Source: Sipunculus nudus | Taxonomy: Eukaryota; Annelida; Sipuncula; Golfingiida; Sipunculidae | DNA: 64,000 nt | Reading direction: 5' to 3' | Assembly (NCBI GenBank): GCA_026874595.1 | Contig: CM049306.1 | Span: 18,157,019 to 18,221,018, forward strand | Shown: in pieces, positions 24,201 to 37,300 of the stretch | Layout: each line of letters begins with the position of its first letter | Numbering within the stretch: position 1 is the stretch's first letter | Translations under genes and position numbers: made by a program | The notes under the pieces: model-generated | What the model was told of the DNA's origin: nothing | The model's database searches: none | What the model saw: only the letters and a program-made list of their open reading frames with translations

Positions 24201-26152
24201 TGAGGAAAAACAGATGAGTAGTTTTGATATAAGGCAGTCCTGAAGTGTGAAAATAGGTTTTTAATAAAAAATTGAGGTTTTTCCTTAATTTCTCAAAGGA
24301 ACAAAGTCACAAAGACCCAGTTTTCGGCTTGGTAGGAGATCTTGGGGACATCTAACATTATGCCAAATTTTGGATTCCTAGGTCTTACGGTTTCAAAACG
24401 TGCCACATCTACGGACGGACGGACGGCGCGACGGACGGACGACGGACAATGGACCACGACTATAGCTCAGATGACTTATAGTCAGCTGAGCTAAAAAACC
24501 AATACAAAATTATTAATTTATTGTTTATTGTTATGTTGTTTTTCAAAACAACTACTAGATGAGTTGGGTTTGACACCTGGATCAACTGTGGCTGGGCATT
24601 AGCTGCCTGGCTGCCCAAGTGTATGCTTCGCTCAAGCATGCATAATCTGATGAAAGGTCAACAAGGTCAACATACAGGTGACTGAAGAGGGGCTGGATTA
24701 AGCCTGGGTCTGACATGGTCTCATATAGACATTAATAAAAGCTACAATATTTGGCCAATTTCTTTCAGCTTTCTAAACTACAAATATGAAATCCTTATGT
24801 GTGCATGATATGAAAATTATATCAACAGTGCTCTCAGGAAACAAACGTGCCATGGTCAAATTTGGGCAAAATATAAGGTACTTATTTTATATTTATACTA
24901 ATAACTTATAAAATTTGAAAAATTCAGAACTAATTTTTGGTATTCAATTGAATCTTGATTAAATGATGTTACATCCCTGACAAAAAATCTCTAGCTTCAG
25001 CAATCCTCTTGTTAAGGGAGTAAATATATTTCTTGATTTTTTAAAAAGTGCATTATGTTTGGGCCCATAACTTAAAACAATTACGCAATACTGACATCAT
25101 TTCTGGCATGTGCATAGCGAATGTATAAAAAAATATGTATGTTATATATGATCAAAGTCAGATCAGTGGTTTTGATATTAGGCAGTCTTACAGTGTAACA
25201 GTGAGTTTTTAATGGAAAAATGAAGTTTTTCATTAATATTTCGAAGGAATTAAGTCCTAGTGATCAAATTCTTGGCATGGTAGGGGATTTTTGAGACATC
25301 TAACTGTATTCTAAATTTAAGGAACTTAGAGCTGAAGCTTGGGAGCTGAGTTCTAGCAAACAGCATAACACTAGCTTGATGTAAACTTGATGTGACATGG
25401 TGCTTAAAAACTTGAATAAAATCTACAGTTTTTGATCAACTGGTTTCAAATTTTTGGTGTTAACAGACAATATGCTAACAAAAACATGCTGTGAAAATTA
25501 AATCCACAGTACTTACAGGAAAAAAAACGTGCCATGGTCAAACTTGGGCAAAATTTTAGGTACCAATTTTATATTTTTGCCAATATATATAAAAATTTAA
25601 CATATTTTGATCTAATTTTTGGTATACAATTAAATTTTGATCAATTAAAGTTGTGTTACTGAAAAAAAGTCCCTACTTTTAACACTTTTGGTCTTAAGTG
25701 ACCAAAAATCTTTCCTGATTTTTTTTACAAAGTCCATTATGTTTGGGCCCATAACTTTTTTTTAAATTAAATAATACTGACTCATTTTCTGGCATGTACA
25801 TATGAACGATATAGAGGTATATTTATGGTAAATATGAAGAGAACCAGATGAGTGGTTTTGATATTAGGCAGTCCTGAAGTGTGAAAATAGATTTCTAATA
25901 AAAAATTGAGGTTTTTCCTTAATATCTCGGAGGAACGAAGTCCTATTGACCCAATTTTCGGCATGGTAGCAGATTTTTGGGACATCTAACTGTATGGCAA
26001 ATTTCAGATTCGTAGGTCCAATGGTGTCGAAACGTGCCAGTCTTACGGACGGACATCCGGACAGACGGACGGACGGACGGACAGACAGACGGACGGACGA
26101 CGGACAATGGACCACGACTAAAGCTTAGATGACTTATAGTCAGCTGAGCTAA
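21280..26152 (+). mobile_element. H-element E5 (A1), split by a nested copy
   Basis: The left part 21280-22300 starts ACAAGGGACCCATGGGTCAC; the right part 24494-26152 ends with (GGAC)n, hairpin and CTAA. Joined, the parts give about 2.68 kb, the size of E1, and the sequence across the junction matches uninterrupted E1 (reverse complement of 8690-8715). The intervening 22301-24493/4 is another complete element, E6. Confidence 0.85.
22301..24494 (+). mobile_element. H-element E6 (A2), inserted inside E5
   Basis: Complete from ACAAGGGACC at 22301 to the hairpin and CTAA at 24494. The 3' core has the A2 signature (cctaggtcttacggtttcaa). It is shorter than E4/E8 because the first core unit is cut (23760-23770 joins core 1 to the 3' part of the inter-core segment). 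Its boundaries are defined by the restored host sequence on both sides. Confidence 0.88.
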
Positions 26153-26940
26153 AAATCAAATTTCTAAACACTATTTAATGGAAGCACACAACCTTAAATA
26201 GATCAAATACTAAAAACTATATTGCAAAACCCATGATAATTGAGCAGTGACAACCTGAGATCACGTCACCCGCCATGGGCCTGACTAGTTTTCCATTGGA
26301 ACTAATCTAAACTATTAAACAATTAAAAGAACACAAAAAACTGTATTTCTGCTGATATGATCTTGAAAATCAAAGTCAAGTGTATCAGTTTTCAAACACA
26401 TCTGAGATTTTACAATAATATCGTAGCGCAGGTCTTTGGCAAGGAAAATACACGTCATACGATTATTCTGTGCTAGCTGTGCTTTTTTTTGTCATGACAA
26501 CCTAATCCTGGCCGTGTAAGCAGAAGTAGTGTAAATGACATTCAACAAACATTATATATCTGGCGTCCAACTGATTATCTTGTACGCCCATGTGGTCTCA
26601 CTCGTATGACAAAAAGGAAGAGCGATTCCCATATTTACAATAATATCCCATCGTGTTTACTGCAAGACATACCTTTGTAGAACATCAGCGCCATCTGTTT
26701 TTCTTTTATTAAACATTTGACACATGTAGAGAGTATCTAGGAGCCTACTGCCATTGGCAAATACAATATAATACAAGCCACTGTTTGAAAGGAACAAGAA
26801 ATGTGTAAAGGTTCAGACGGCGCTGAGGTGGCGCTGATAATCAATCGAATTACATTTTACATTAAATACATTATTCTGTGATTCACTTATATTCTTCTAG
26901 TATAAATAACTGACCCGACGTACTATGCATATGTTGTGCG
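26153..26940. other. 3' flank of gene 2, no other feature
   Basis: Unrecognised, less repetitive sequence. It should hold the 3' UTR of gene 2 at its right end. Confidence 0.5.
26705..26710 (-). promoter_or_regulatory. Candidate poly(A) signal for gene 2
   Basis: AATAAA on the - strand, about 230 bases beyond the gene 2 stop codon, between that stop and the end of the nearest H-element (26152). Confidence 0.3.
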
Positions 26941-27202
26941 TCATACATCCGTCTTATTTGAAAGTATTGACGGTGTCGTTGCCAAGTAATGGTTCTTAAA
27001 TTTTTCTAATGATATTGTAGTTAACTTGGCTGCTTTTGCTGGATCAAAAAATGCGTCCACGTGCGCCATTGTGCGCTCCATATCAATATGTGCCTTGAAA
27101 TGAGTATAGAGTTTCTTCTCCGATATATCGGTAATGTTGTAGACTGCGCTGTTCAGCCCATCTCTGTCGTTGCGCTGTTTCCATCGATTTAAATAATACA
27201 TC
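26941..27202 (-). CDS. Gene 2 terminal coding exon
   Basis: The acceptor is ctttcatttcaag. The exon completes an Arg codon and continues MYYLNRWKQRNDRDGLNS, SEKKLYTH, to a stop TGA at 26941-26943. The C-terminal ~45 residues differ from gene 1. Confidence 0.9.
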
Positions 27203-27744
27203 CTTGAAATGAAAGAAAAAAAATAATGCAATTATGCAAAATTATTAAATTATGCAAAATAAAGTTCATGTGACATACAAAGTTACAATATTGTGTAATG
27301 CCCCGTAGCGCCTGTAGGCACACGCTCCTTACACCGATAATTATGAACAAACGTGGTTTAACACCGTGCACGTTTCCTCCCAAGTACTACCAGAACAACT
27401 CCCTGTTCCTGTAAACAAGCACAGTTTACTTCTGGTTGGTCCCATTCTATAATTGATGGACTCGATATACATTAAATTTCTTATTAAATCACTAATTCAC
27501 TGAAAAGGTAAATCAGAAAAGAGCAAACCAGAGTTAATTAATGTGGGGGTATACAATTTCATTAACATGAACTATATAAACTTTCAATGATTATATTCCG
27601 AAAGAAATATATGATAAAAATGCTTAAGTATAAATCATACTAACAACATGGGATCTAACGTTTCTTACCTACTGTTCATGGTTGCTCTAAATTATTACAG
27701 TGTTAAGAATATATTCATTGAATAAATAAATAATTATAATTTAC

Positions 27745-27801
<57 letters not shown>

Positions 27802-30800
27802 AATGTTTCGTTCATTCGCCTAGATATCAGGCATTTAAATACAAAGTTCACAGTATCTCTTCTTATGTAACTGCTTCAATGTCGTATTTGCATGTGCACA
27901 GAGTATGAAAAACATTGCGTTTAAAATGCAGATTCAGATGAATCTATGTAAAAATAGAAATAATACTTTTTTTCCCAAAGAATCGTTAAATAGTTTTGTT
28001 TGTTATATTTTCTATCCCGCATGACGTCAATTTTATCACAGGCTAAGTTTTTTTTCATTATAATATAGGCACGTACCTTAATGAGGAGATTAATATAATT
28101 TAAATGCTAACACATTTGAACCAATTTCCTTTGTACTTAAAAGCATTGAATTGTATTTTAACAAAACCATGCGAACCTACCTTTTTTGATTGGCAGGACT
28201 ACTGGCATGTGAGAGAGTCTTGAATCTTGCGATTGGAATAGGGTATCGTAATACCCTATACCCTTTATCTACAACTCTGAAATGAAAATGAAATTCTTAT
28301 AGATGAAGGGAAAGTGAGCTTACAATGTAAGACGGCGGGATGTATCATACATTTTTTTCGAATGTTCAAATATTATATTAATTTCAGTTGCCTTCAAGAG
28401 TGCATATATTTTATTTCAGAGTTATGATGAAAAGGACGAAAATGTCACTTTTTCGTTCGTTCATCGATTTGCTTATGCTCAAGCATTAATTTTGCTGCTC
28501 TCATAATTCATATGTTCCAGGTTAGCTTGTACCGTGTACCACGTGACAATATATGTGGTAGGGCCTACAGTTGACTATGTTCATAACAAGTGACCCGTGG
28601 GTCATGACGCTCAGCCGACTGACATGTTGACAATATGTCCTTGCACAGACAACTAATTAAGGTAATGTAGATGGCATCATTGTTCATGCATATTAGCTTA
28701 AGTTCATCAAGACCCATAAACACAACAAATCTGATGAAAGCCTTTCATTAGGAATCTGGCAATTAGTGTGTATTTTGCATTATTTCTAGGGTTCTCAAAC
28801 ATACCCCAAAACTCTGAGAATATATAGTTCACTGTGACCTAATTTAAGTTTTCTGGGGAGAACTTTTGAGGAACTCTCAGGATGTCAAGTTTGAAAATTC
28901 TGGGCCCAAAGGTTATGATTCGTGCCTTACTTTGGTATCAAATTTTCAATTATTCTGAGGGGTGCTTATATTTATAAGCCCCATAGCTCAGAAAATATGG
29001 GTAACAGAGACCTAAATACACGTTTAAAGGAGATTTTTATAGACCTCCCTGGATTTTAGGTTAGAAGATTCCAGGTCCAATGTTTATGATTTGTTCCCTG
29101 CTTTGGTATCAATTTTTTCATTATTCTGGGGGGTACTTCGAAGCCCCATAGCTGGAAGAATATGTGTAACAGAGACCTAATTCCAGGTTTCAAAGAAGAC
29201 TTCTCATGGACCTCTCTGGATGTAAAGTGAGAAGATTCCATGACCAGCGGTTATGATTTGTGCCCTGTGAACAGATGACCACATCTTTTAAGGTCTCAAA
29301 AATAGAGAAAAAAATCGTAAAAAATCGAAAAAATTCAGGTGGCACCACCAGTCCGCAGAAACTGATGAAAAACTCCATGATGAATATCCATGCAAAGAAT
29401 CATGGTGATCAATGCATTAGTTGTTCAGATACTTGAGCTTTTGTATCAAATTTTTCATTATTCTGGGGGGGTACTTGGGAGACCCATAGCTTGAAGAATA
29501 TGGGTACCAGAGACCTAATTTCAGGTTTCCAAGGAGATTGTTCATGGACCTCTCTGGATGTAAAGTAAGAAGATTCCCGGTCCAGTGGTTACGATTTGTG
29601 CCTTGTTAACGGACAGACGGCCGGATGGCCGGACGGCCGGACGGACGACGGACAAAGAGTGATCGCTATAGCTCAGATGACTTACAGTCAGCTGAGCTAA
29701 TAAAACGATCCTAAACTATTGTGAACCTACCTTTACCTTTTGTAGGAGCACAATTGTTACTGGAAAAGTCATGATTAAAAAGGCCCTTATTATAATTATT
29801 GCGAGAGGAATCGTGGACAGATGAAACCACATACCTTCCAATTTTTAATGATATAAGATTACATGTTATATTATTTTCCAACAATGGTATATCTATGCTG
29901 TCGTTCCGCAAGTGTTCAAGTAAAATACTTTAGTAAATTTAGCTTTTTATAAAATTATCGCTAAAACAAGCCTACAAATAGTAGAACACATGCTTACCTG
30001 TTATATAAATCATCATCCTCTGCTCCCCAACCAAAATAGCCATTAGAGTAACCATTAACTCGGAGAAACTGGCGAGGACTAAATGTAGTAACCCCTCCAA
30101 ATATTGTAGCATACAGCAATCTACAAAGACAAACATTAAATATACTCACAAGTTCTGAGGGGATACTGTCACATGATGATGCATGCTTACTACAATAAGA
30201 ATAAACTACTATGTACATATTATTTATATTTGTTGAGTCTTTAAAAAAAGTATAAACAACAGATTTAAATGACCAAGAATTTGAAGACACCTGCATGAAA
30301 TCCACAACATCATTCCATCACGTCAAGGCCCAGTGGTGCCAATGATATATACAAATTAATGCTTGGGGATATTGATGGTTTCAGTGCGAATGCACCTGAA
30401 TGCACCCGGGAAGGGGGGGGGGGGGGGGCGGATGTTGATTTCAGGTCATCTTACGTGTGAAAAAAATACATTCCATCCTGACACGACAAGAAGCTATGAT
30501 GTGTTGGAACTTGTATGTTTAAACATCCGTCACTGCATGCCAGCCTTTGAAAAAAAGTAGATACTAATCAGAGACTACAAGAACACCTCCGCCAGGATAC
30601 CGAGCTGGATCCTAATAAGCTTACTGGTGTGTGCTACATAATCATGGGAAAAACAGTAGAACCTCGAATATCCAAATAGATTAAGGGACAAAATATTTGT
30701 TTCTATAATGGAGGTTACGGATACGCGAAGCCATGGTAGACATTTTACAAGAAGTATACAGCCTGTACGTTGATAGGAACGTTTGGCATAACATTATCGA

Positions 30801-31352
30801 CGTTCCATTAACATGTTAATACTTTCATTCAGTATCTCATGAGATCATTGTTAATTCATCGCTAATCCTATATTTCTTTCAAAAGCAGCGAAGCATTTAA
30901 TATAATTAAATTTCGGTTCCTTGCTTTAAAATTCGGGGGGGGGGGGGGGGGACGAGTTTCCGGAAAAGAAGAGATATGGAAATTCGAGGAATACTGCGAG
31001 GCTAGAGAAATGTGTTTTACGGGTCAAAAACTCCATGGTTGTATCACAGGTCAACTTAGCCAAAGGAAAAAGGTCACTCATATTACTAGCGAATGACTCA
31101 TGCCGTCGACTGGGATATATTATCATCAACGAATCATTTAACGAAAACATATTATGTTAATCTAGTTAACCTCCAAAATTTAATAATTTATTGCTTGGAT
31201 GTTACCTTAGCCCACCAATTGTCAAGAAATATTATAGGTCTGGGTGGAGGAAGAATAATCAAATATAGCAATTCCATAAATATTTCATAAATGGCATAAA
31301 CTAATCTGTTTATTGTACAAAATCTCTGTACCAGGTCTTTGCATGGGTACTT

Positions 31353-31390
<38 letters not shown>

Positions 31391-34300
31391 CTTTCAAATG
31401 ACCAGCGTATTCGACAAGCGACTACGTGTATCTGCCAAAATCAGAAAAGGACGGGTGAAGTGAGGCATGGATTGATTGGCAAGGGGAAATAGAGTTACAT
31501 GTGTTACATATTAGAATAGATCTCTGCCACATAAACATGAATGTAGGTGGCGCCACCTGTCATAAAATCAAGAAAGCTATCCAGGATGTATACGCATGCC
31601 GAATTACAGGTAATTTGGTCAAACCACTGCAGAGATATGAGTGATTTTAACCCAAGGCAGACAAACAGATGGACGCTGTGCAAAAATGGCTGCAGGTGGC
31701 GCCACCATTTTTGTATATGTTATTAAGCTATCCAAGGGCTACATTTGTGTTTTTTTTTTCCTGATTGGTTGAACGAGTCCAGAGATATAAGCATGGATGT
31801 CTACAGCGTGAACGTGAATGTAGTTGGCGCCACCTGTCATAAAATCAAGAAAGCTATGCGATATGTATACGCATGCCGAATTTCAGGGAATTTGGTCAAA
31901 CTACTGCAGAGATATGAGTGATTTTAACCTAAGGCAGACAAACAGATGGACGCTGTGCAAAAAATGGCTGCAGGTGGCGCCACCTTTTTTGTGTATTTTA
32001 TAAAGCTATCCCAGGGCTACATTTGTGTAAAAGTTTTTCCTGATCGGTCAAACGGTTCCCGAGATATGTGGGTTTATGTGTGGAAACAGACGCACAAACG
32101 GACGCTGGGCAGAGAGGAAAGGTCAGAGGTCCAGGTCACTTGGTTAGGCACCAGTTCACATGTGACCCGATAATTTGTGTAAGTTTCGGAAAAATCCATC
32201 CAGTAGTCTCAGAGGAGTTCTCCGAAAACGGACGCGGCGGCGGCGGCGGCGGCGGCAGCGGCGGAACCCGGTCAGAATAATAGTATCCGCAAAACTTCGT
32301 TATGGCGGATACAATAATATTGCTCCTGATTATGTTCCTATGTCCCTTAAAAAAAGGTAATATTGATTCCTGTATACTCCTGATTTCTTGTCCACCCCCT
32401 GTGTTTTTATATACAATCTCTAATTGATGCTGTTGGTTGCATGATGGACGAGATACTGAGACGTGATAGTAAAGACATAAACCTTTGTTATATCAGTGAG
32501 GACGCTGAGACGGGGCCAGATAATGGCTTTGTGTTGTATTGTGTCGTATTTTATGCAGCAGGTCCTGCAATCAATACGACGCGACGAGGATATATGCGGC
32601 CCTCGGTACCCATGGTTTATGTGGTATGTTATCAACGACCATCTGCCTGTTGTCTGCGGATATCTATGTCTCTCCTAGTCCACTTTTGGGTACAGAAGGA
32701 CTCGGATACTTCCTTTCTTAGATATGGACCATTTTAGGGTTTTAACATTTATTTCACATTGGCCATCCCTTAAACCAGGTGTATATAATTCAGTCAGTAA
32801 GTTGTAATTAGATACGCGTCACATTAACTGATGGAAGTGTTCATAATTAATCAATATGCATGAAAAAGATCATGGCAATCAATGAATTATTTATTGTGAT
32901 ACTGGAGATTTTGTAATGAAATTTATAGTTATTCTATTGTGCACAAACAGGCCCCGTAACTCGAATAAAATAGGCCACATGACATTCAGTCAGCTGAGCT
33001 AAAATTCATGTACTTTGTTACGAAGACCAATTGCTCAGGGGAAATTTTTGGGCCGATCCGGGATTCAAACTCATGTCGGTGGCGCACATGTCCGGCTTTA
33101 CAACCGCTTCGCTAGAAAAAGCAAGCTTCACAAGCGAGACAGTTCGGTCCGCTTTTATGTCATCCCGTCACAATTTATATATACAAAAAGCACATTATGT
33201 AAATGGACCACAACTGAGTAGTGGATGATAACAGCAGCTTGACTGGCTTTGACACTTTGTTGAAAGTATCGTTGTTAAAGCAAACGATGTTTGGTTGCAT
33301 TGATGCTAACATGTCAATGAACCTCAAAACCTGAAACGACAGTGGTTTGCTTAGCTTTAAACCTGAAGACCATACCTAAGAATCACATATTAATCATATG
33401 TCTTCATCGCATTGGTGCTGTATTTTGAAAATAACCCAAGGTTCTGAGCTTCTAAGTTCCAAGGCAGACAGTATTGTACCTTGACTTGAAACTTAAACCT
33501 TGTCATCCCTTTGATAAGTATAAGGCTCATATTATTAGTATATTTTTATTTATAAATTGCATGTTATTAAGGCTCATTCTATTTTTTTTTTCAAAACTAT
33601 CTCACATTTATCGACTATGTGTTCAATCACCCTGCTTTAAATAAAATCATAATATGTTGTGATATAATGGTGATTTGCAATATGTCCGTGGGTCACCTGT
33701 TCGCGTGACCTTCATGCGTTCGGGACGAAGCTGGTCGTTTTCATCTCAGGATTCGGCGCACCTGACCAAAGCACACCGAACGGGCCGATGCATAAAACGA
33801 ACTGGGCACCTCACGTCGTATCATCTGTGCCCGCCTAACACGATTTAAGTTGATAAAATGCAAATGATTCATAGTAATATTGAAGGGATCCTTACTTGTA
33901 ACCCCATCTGCTGCAGGCAGCTGACAGGTGCTGTGGGTTGTCTTTACAGTTGTATAAAATCCTGTCATCCTCCGGGAGGACATCCACGTCATGCAGCACA
34001 AAACAGTCGTATTCCTCTCGGGCCATCACCTCCAGAAAACCAATGTTAAACAACATCCCTCGGTTAAACCGCACCCCCGGGCTCTGTGAAGAAAACTTTA
34101 AATTAACAGACAGCCTCGCTCATATGACAGTATGACCCCAGTAGTAACTGTTTACCATCAAGCCCAGAAGTAACAGGCTCTTAACATGTTATTATATCTA
34201 TGTAGTCATCACAATCCGACCTACTGCACACCTGTGCACTGTGTTGGCTTGTTGTCAACACTACTTGATTTTGTCTTCCAAAACTTGAATAAAAGGCAAA

Positions 34301-37300
34301 TTTTCCTAAACAATTGTATTCAATTTTCAGATTATAAAATCTTAAATCCTTATGTGTGTTTCACGTGAAAATTAAATCAACAGTGCTTACAGTACAAATA
34401 ATTGCCAAGGGCAAAATTCAAGATAATGATTTTACATTTATACAAATGACTTAAACGTTTATAAACTGTTTATCAAATTTCTGGAATAAAATTAAATCGG
34501 AATTTTATACAGTTGTATGATTTTAAAGGCGTTCTAGATTAAGTGAGCTAATGTTTTCTTCTGATTTTTGACAAGGTTCATTATGCTCGGGGTCATAAAT
34601 CCAACAAATTGATAAATATTGACCTAATTTATGGGATGTGCATAAGAAATATATGGAGCAGTAGTAATTTATTTAAAATACATTTAACAAAAGCTGATAC
34701 TCTGTATCACTTTCAGTTATTAGCTTAAGGTGGCCAAACACTCTAAGAAACAAGGGACCCATGGGTCACGGCGCTCAGCTGTTATATATGATAAAAAAAT
34801 ATGATTTTGAAATGAGGCACATGCTGGTTTTGTGTGGTAATAAATATAAGCTGTATTATGAGTTGTTAATGTTTAGCTTATGTATCATTTTGATAGTTTC
34901 TTTGGAGACAGGGAAGAGATTGAATGCATTTATTTTATCAACAAATGGAGTGCTATTGTCATACAGATTTTGACTTGGCCATATAACTGATAAGCAGCAA
35001 ATATAAGATAAGAGTTAAACTATTTATTAAAATTTAATAACAAATATTGTGCCAAATATAATTTTTACTAAAAATAATAAGAGAATCATATGATTTTTAA
35101 AAATAAAATATAACTGAAATGATTATTAAAATAATATTATAGAATATATTCATGAATGCATTCATGAATACATTTTGAAAGTATTTGCATTGGTATTCAA
35201 ATACTTTGATTTTTACCTGAATTCTCATTCTTATGCAAGAAATTTTATAATGGAGTACATATTCATATTCATATTCAAATACATTTGCAAAGTATTCCCA
35301 CAATGTCTGGCCCAGCTTAAGTTTGAAATTTTTGCAAATGTAAAATTTGAAAAATATTCTATTGTAATGTTTTCATTTATATTAGCATATGAGAAGCTAA
35401 GAGGAAAGGGGCCCTCCTACTTGGTTATAGTAAAGTTCTCAATATATGATTGCAAACTAATACTCTGACAAGACTGTCATGAAGAAAAACAGTAAAAGTT
35501 TTGAGATATTGTGATGCATATGAAAAATTTTACAGATGGACAGGCAAGTGGACAGAATGGACTAATACCTTTATTTCACTTTCAAGGGAATAATGCATTT
35601 AAGTTTATATATAAGCCTATTGTTTTTAGGAATTCACTTTTTCCATTAATAGTTTTTATCCTATTCTTTTTTTTTATTTACAAGTTTTATAAATAAAAAC
35701 TGAAAATATTAGTTAAAATATTGCAATCATTATACATCCAGAGCGTTGCTCATATTGGGTCATATTATGCATACACATATATTTTATTATTTAAAAATCA
35801 AATGTTTAAACTGAATTAAAAAAAAAAAAATAATGCCACAACATGGTATCTACAAGATTAATCCTTAAATCCCTATTAAAAAGTTTTGCACATTGGAGTT
35901 TTCAGTACATGCTTAATTTTATTCACCGAATTAAAATAAAAGATTCAGTAAATTTGATAAAATAAAAACATCTTTTCAAAAAAAGTATACACACTGTTGG
36001 TTCAATGAGGAACAAACAATATCATTATGCTAATTACAATCTCAGCTATGATTTATTACTGGAATTAATAGTGATTTTCAAACCTGGTGAAGTTTTACTC
36101 TTCTGAAGAAAAGCATTACTTATCTGATGAACATCCACACTTTCATAGCAATACACCACTTTGTGGACACAATTAAATGTGCACTTTAATCATTGTAACC
36201 CTGGTGGTACAATACAAAATCTAAAATGTAGCATAGCCAAGAATAAAATAAAATACAGAAAATTATAACATTCATCTAGTTAATGCACCATTGGGGGGGG
36301 GGGAGTGCAGGGCAGAGGGGAAGCCTGCTAGTAGTGGCCAAGCTGAGCCAAGGCGAGCTGCCTGGGATGGGTTACATAATGCAAGTGAAGGCTGTACTAC
36401 CCGGTTGGCTAGATATAAACAACACTTGACATGGTGAATGAAACCTTGAATAAAAGCTACTCGTTTCAATCAATTACTTTGAAATTTCAGATTTTAAAAG
36501 ATTAAATCCTTTTGTATATATGCTGTGAAAATTAAATCAACAGTGCTTACAGGGAAAAAACGTGCCATTGCCAAAGTTGGAGAAAATTTAAGGTATTTAT
36601 TTTTTATTTATGCTAATAACTTTAAAAAATTGCAAAATTAAGATCTAATTTTGGGTAAACAATTGAATCTTGATTAAATAAAGTTATATTCCTGAAAAAA
36701 AAGTCTCCAGCTTCAGCAATTCTCATGTTAAGTGAGCAAATTTATTTCCTGATTTTTAAAATATTGCATTATATTTGGGCCCATAACTTCAAAATAATAC
36801 CCAATACTGACCTAAATTTTGGTATGTGCATAGAAAATGTATGAAAAAATATGAATACTGAATATGATCAAAAACAGATCAGTGGTTTTGATATTAGGCA
36901 GCCTTGAAGTGTAACAATGGCTTTTTATAGATAAAAGGAGGGTTTTTCTTAATATCTCGAAAGAACGAAGTCCTAATGACCCAATTTTCAGTATGGTAGG
37001 AGATTTTGGGGTCATCTAATGGTATGCAGAATTTTGGATTCGTAGGTCAAACGGCTTTAAAACGTGCCCTGTTAACGGCCGGACGGGTTGAGAGTACCAA
37101 GTCTGGATGTGTGAATACATGACTGGTGGTGAACTTAGGTCCAGGGTACCAAGGCTGGATGAATGTACATGGGTGTTGGTTGAATGGGGTTCAGGGTACC
37201 AAGAATGGGTGTGTGCACATTTGTAGTGTTGGGGGAATAGGGTCCAGGGTACCAGTGCTGGATGCATGCATATGGGTGGTGCTTGTGGAATAGGGTTCAG

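Noticed and set aside
22295-24500. A firm TA target-site duplication (mariner-type MITE)
   Set aside because: TA fits E6 and E7, but E1, E4, E5 and E8 are flanked by AA on the left, so the TA seen may simply be part of the CTAA end and AT-rich targets.
22301-26152. H-elements as retrotransposons (LTR, LINE or SINE)
   Set aside because: No poly(A) or simple 3' tail slippage signature at the boundary, no LTR pair, no RT frames, and no long target-site duplication at the nested junction.
33050-33120. Functional tRNA gene
   Set aside because: Box A and box B resemblance only; acceptor and anticodon stems do not pair convincingly.
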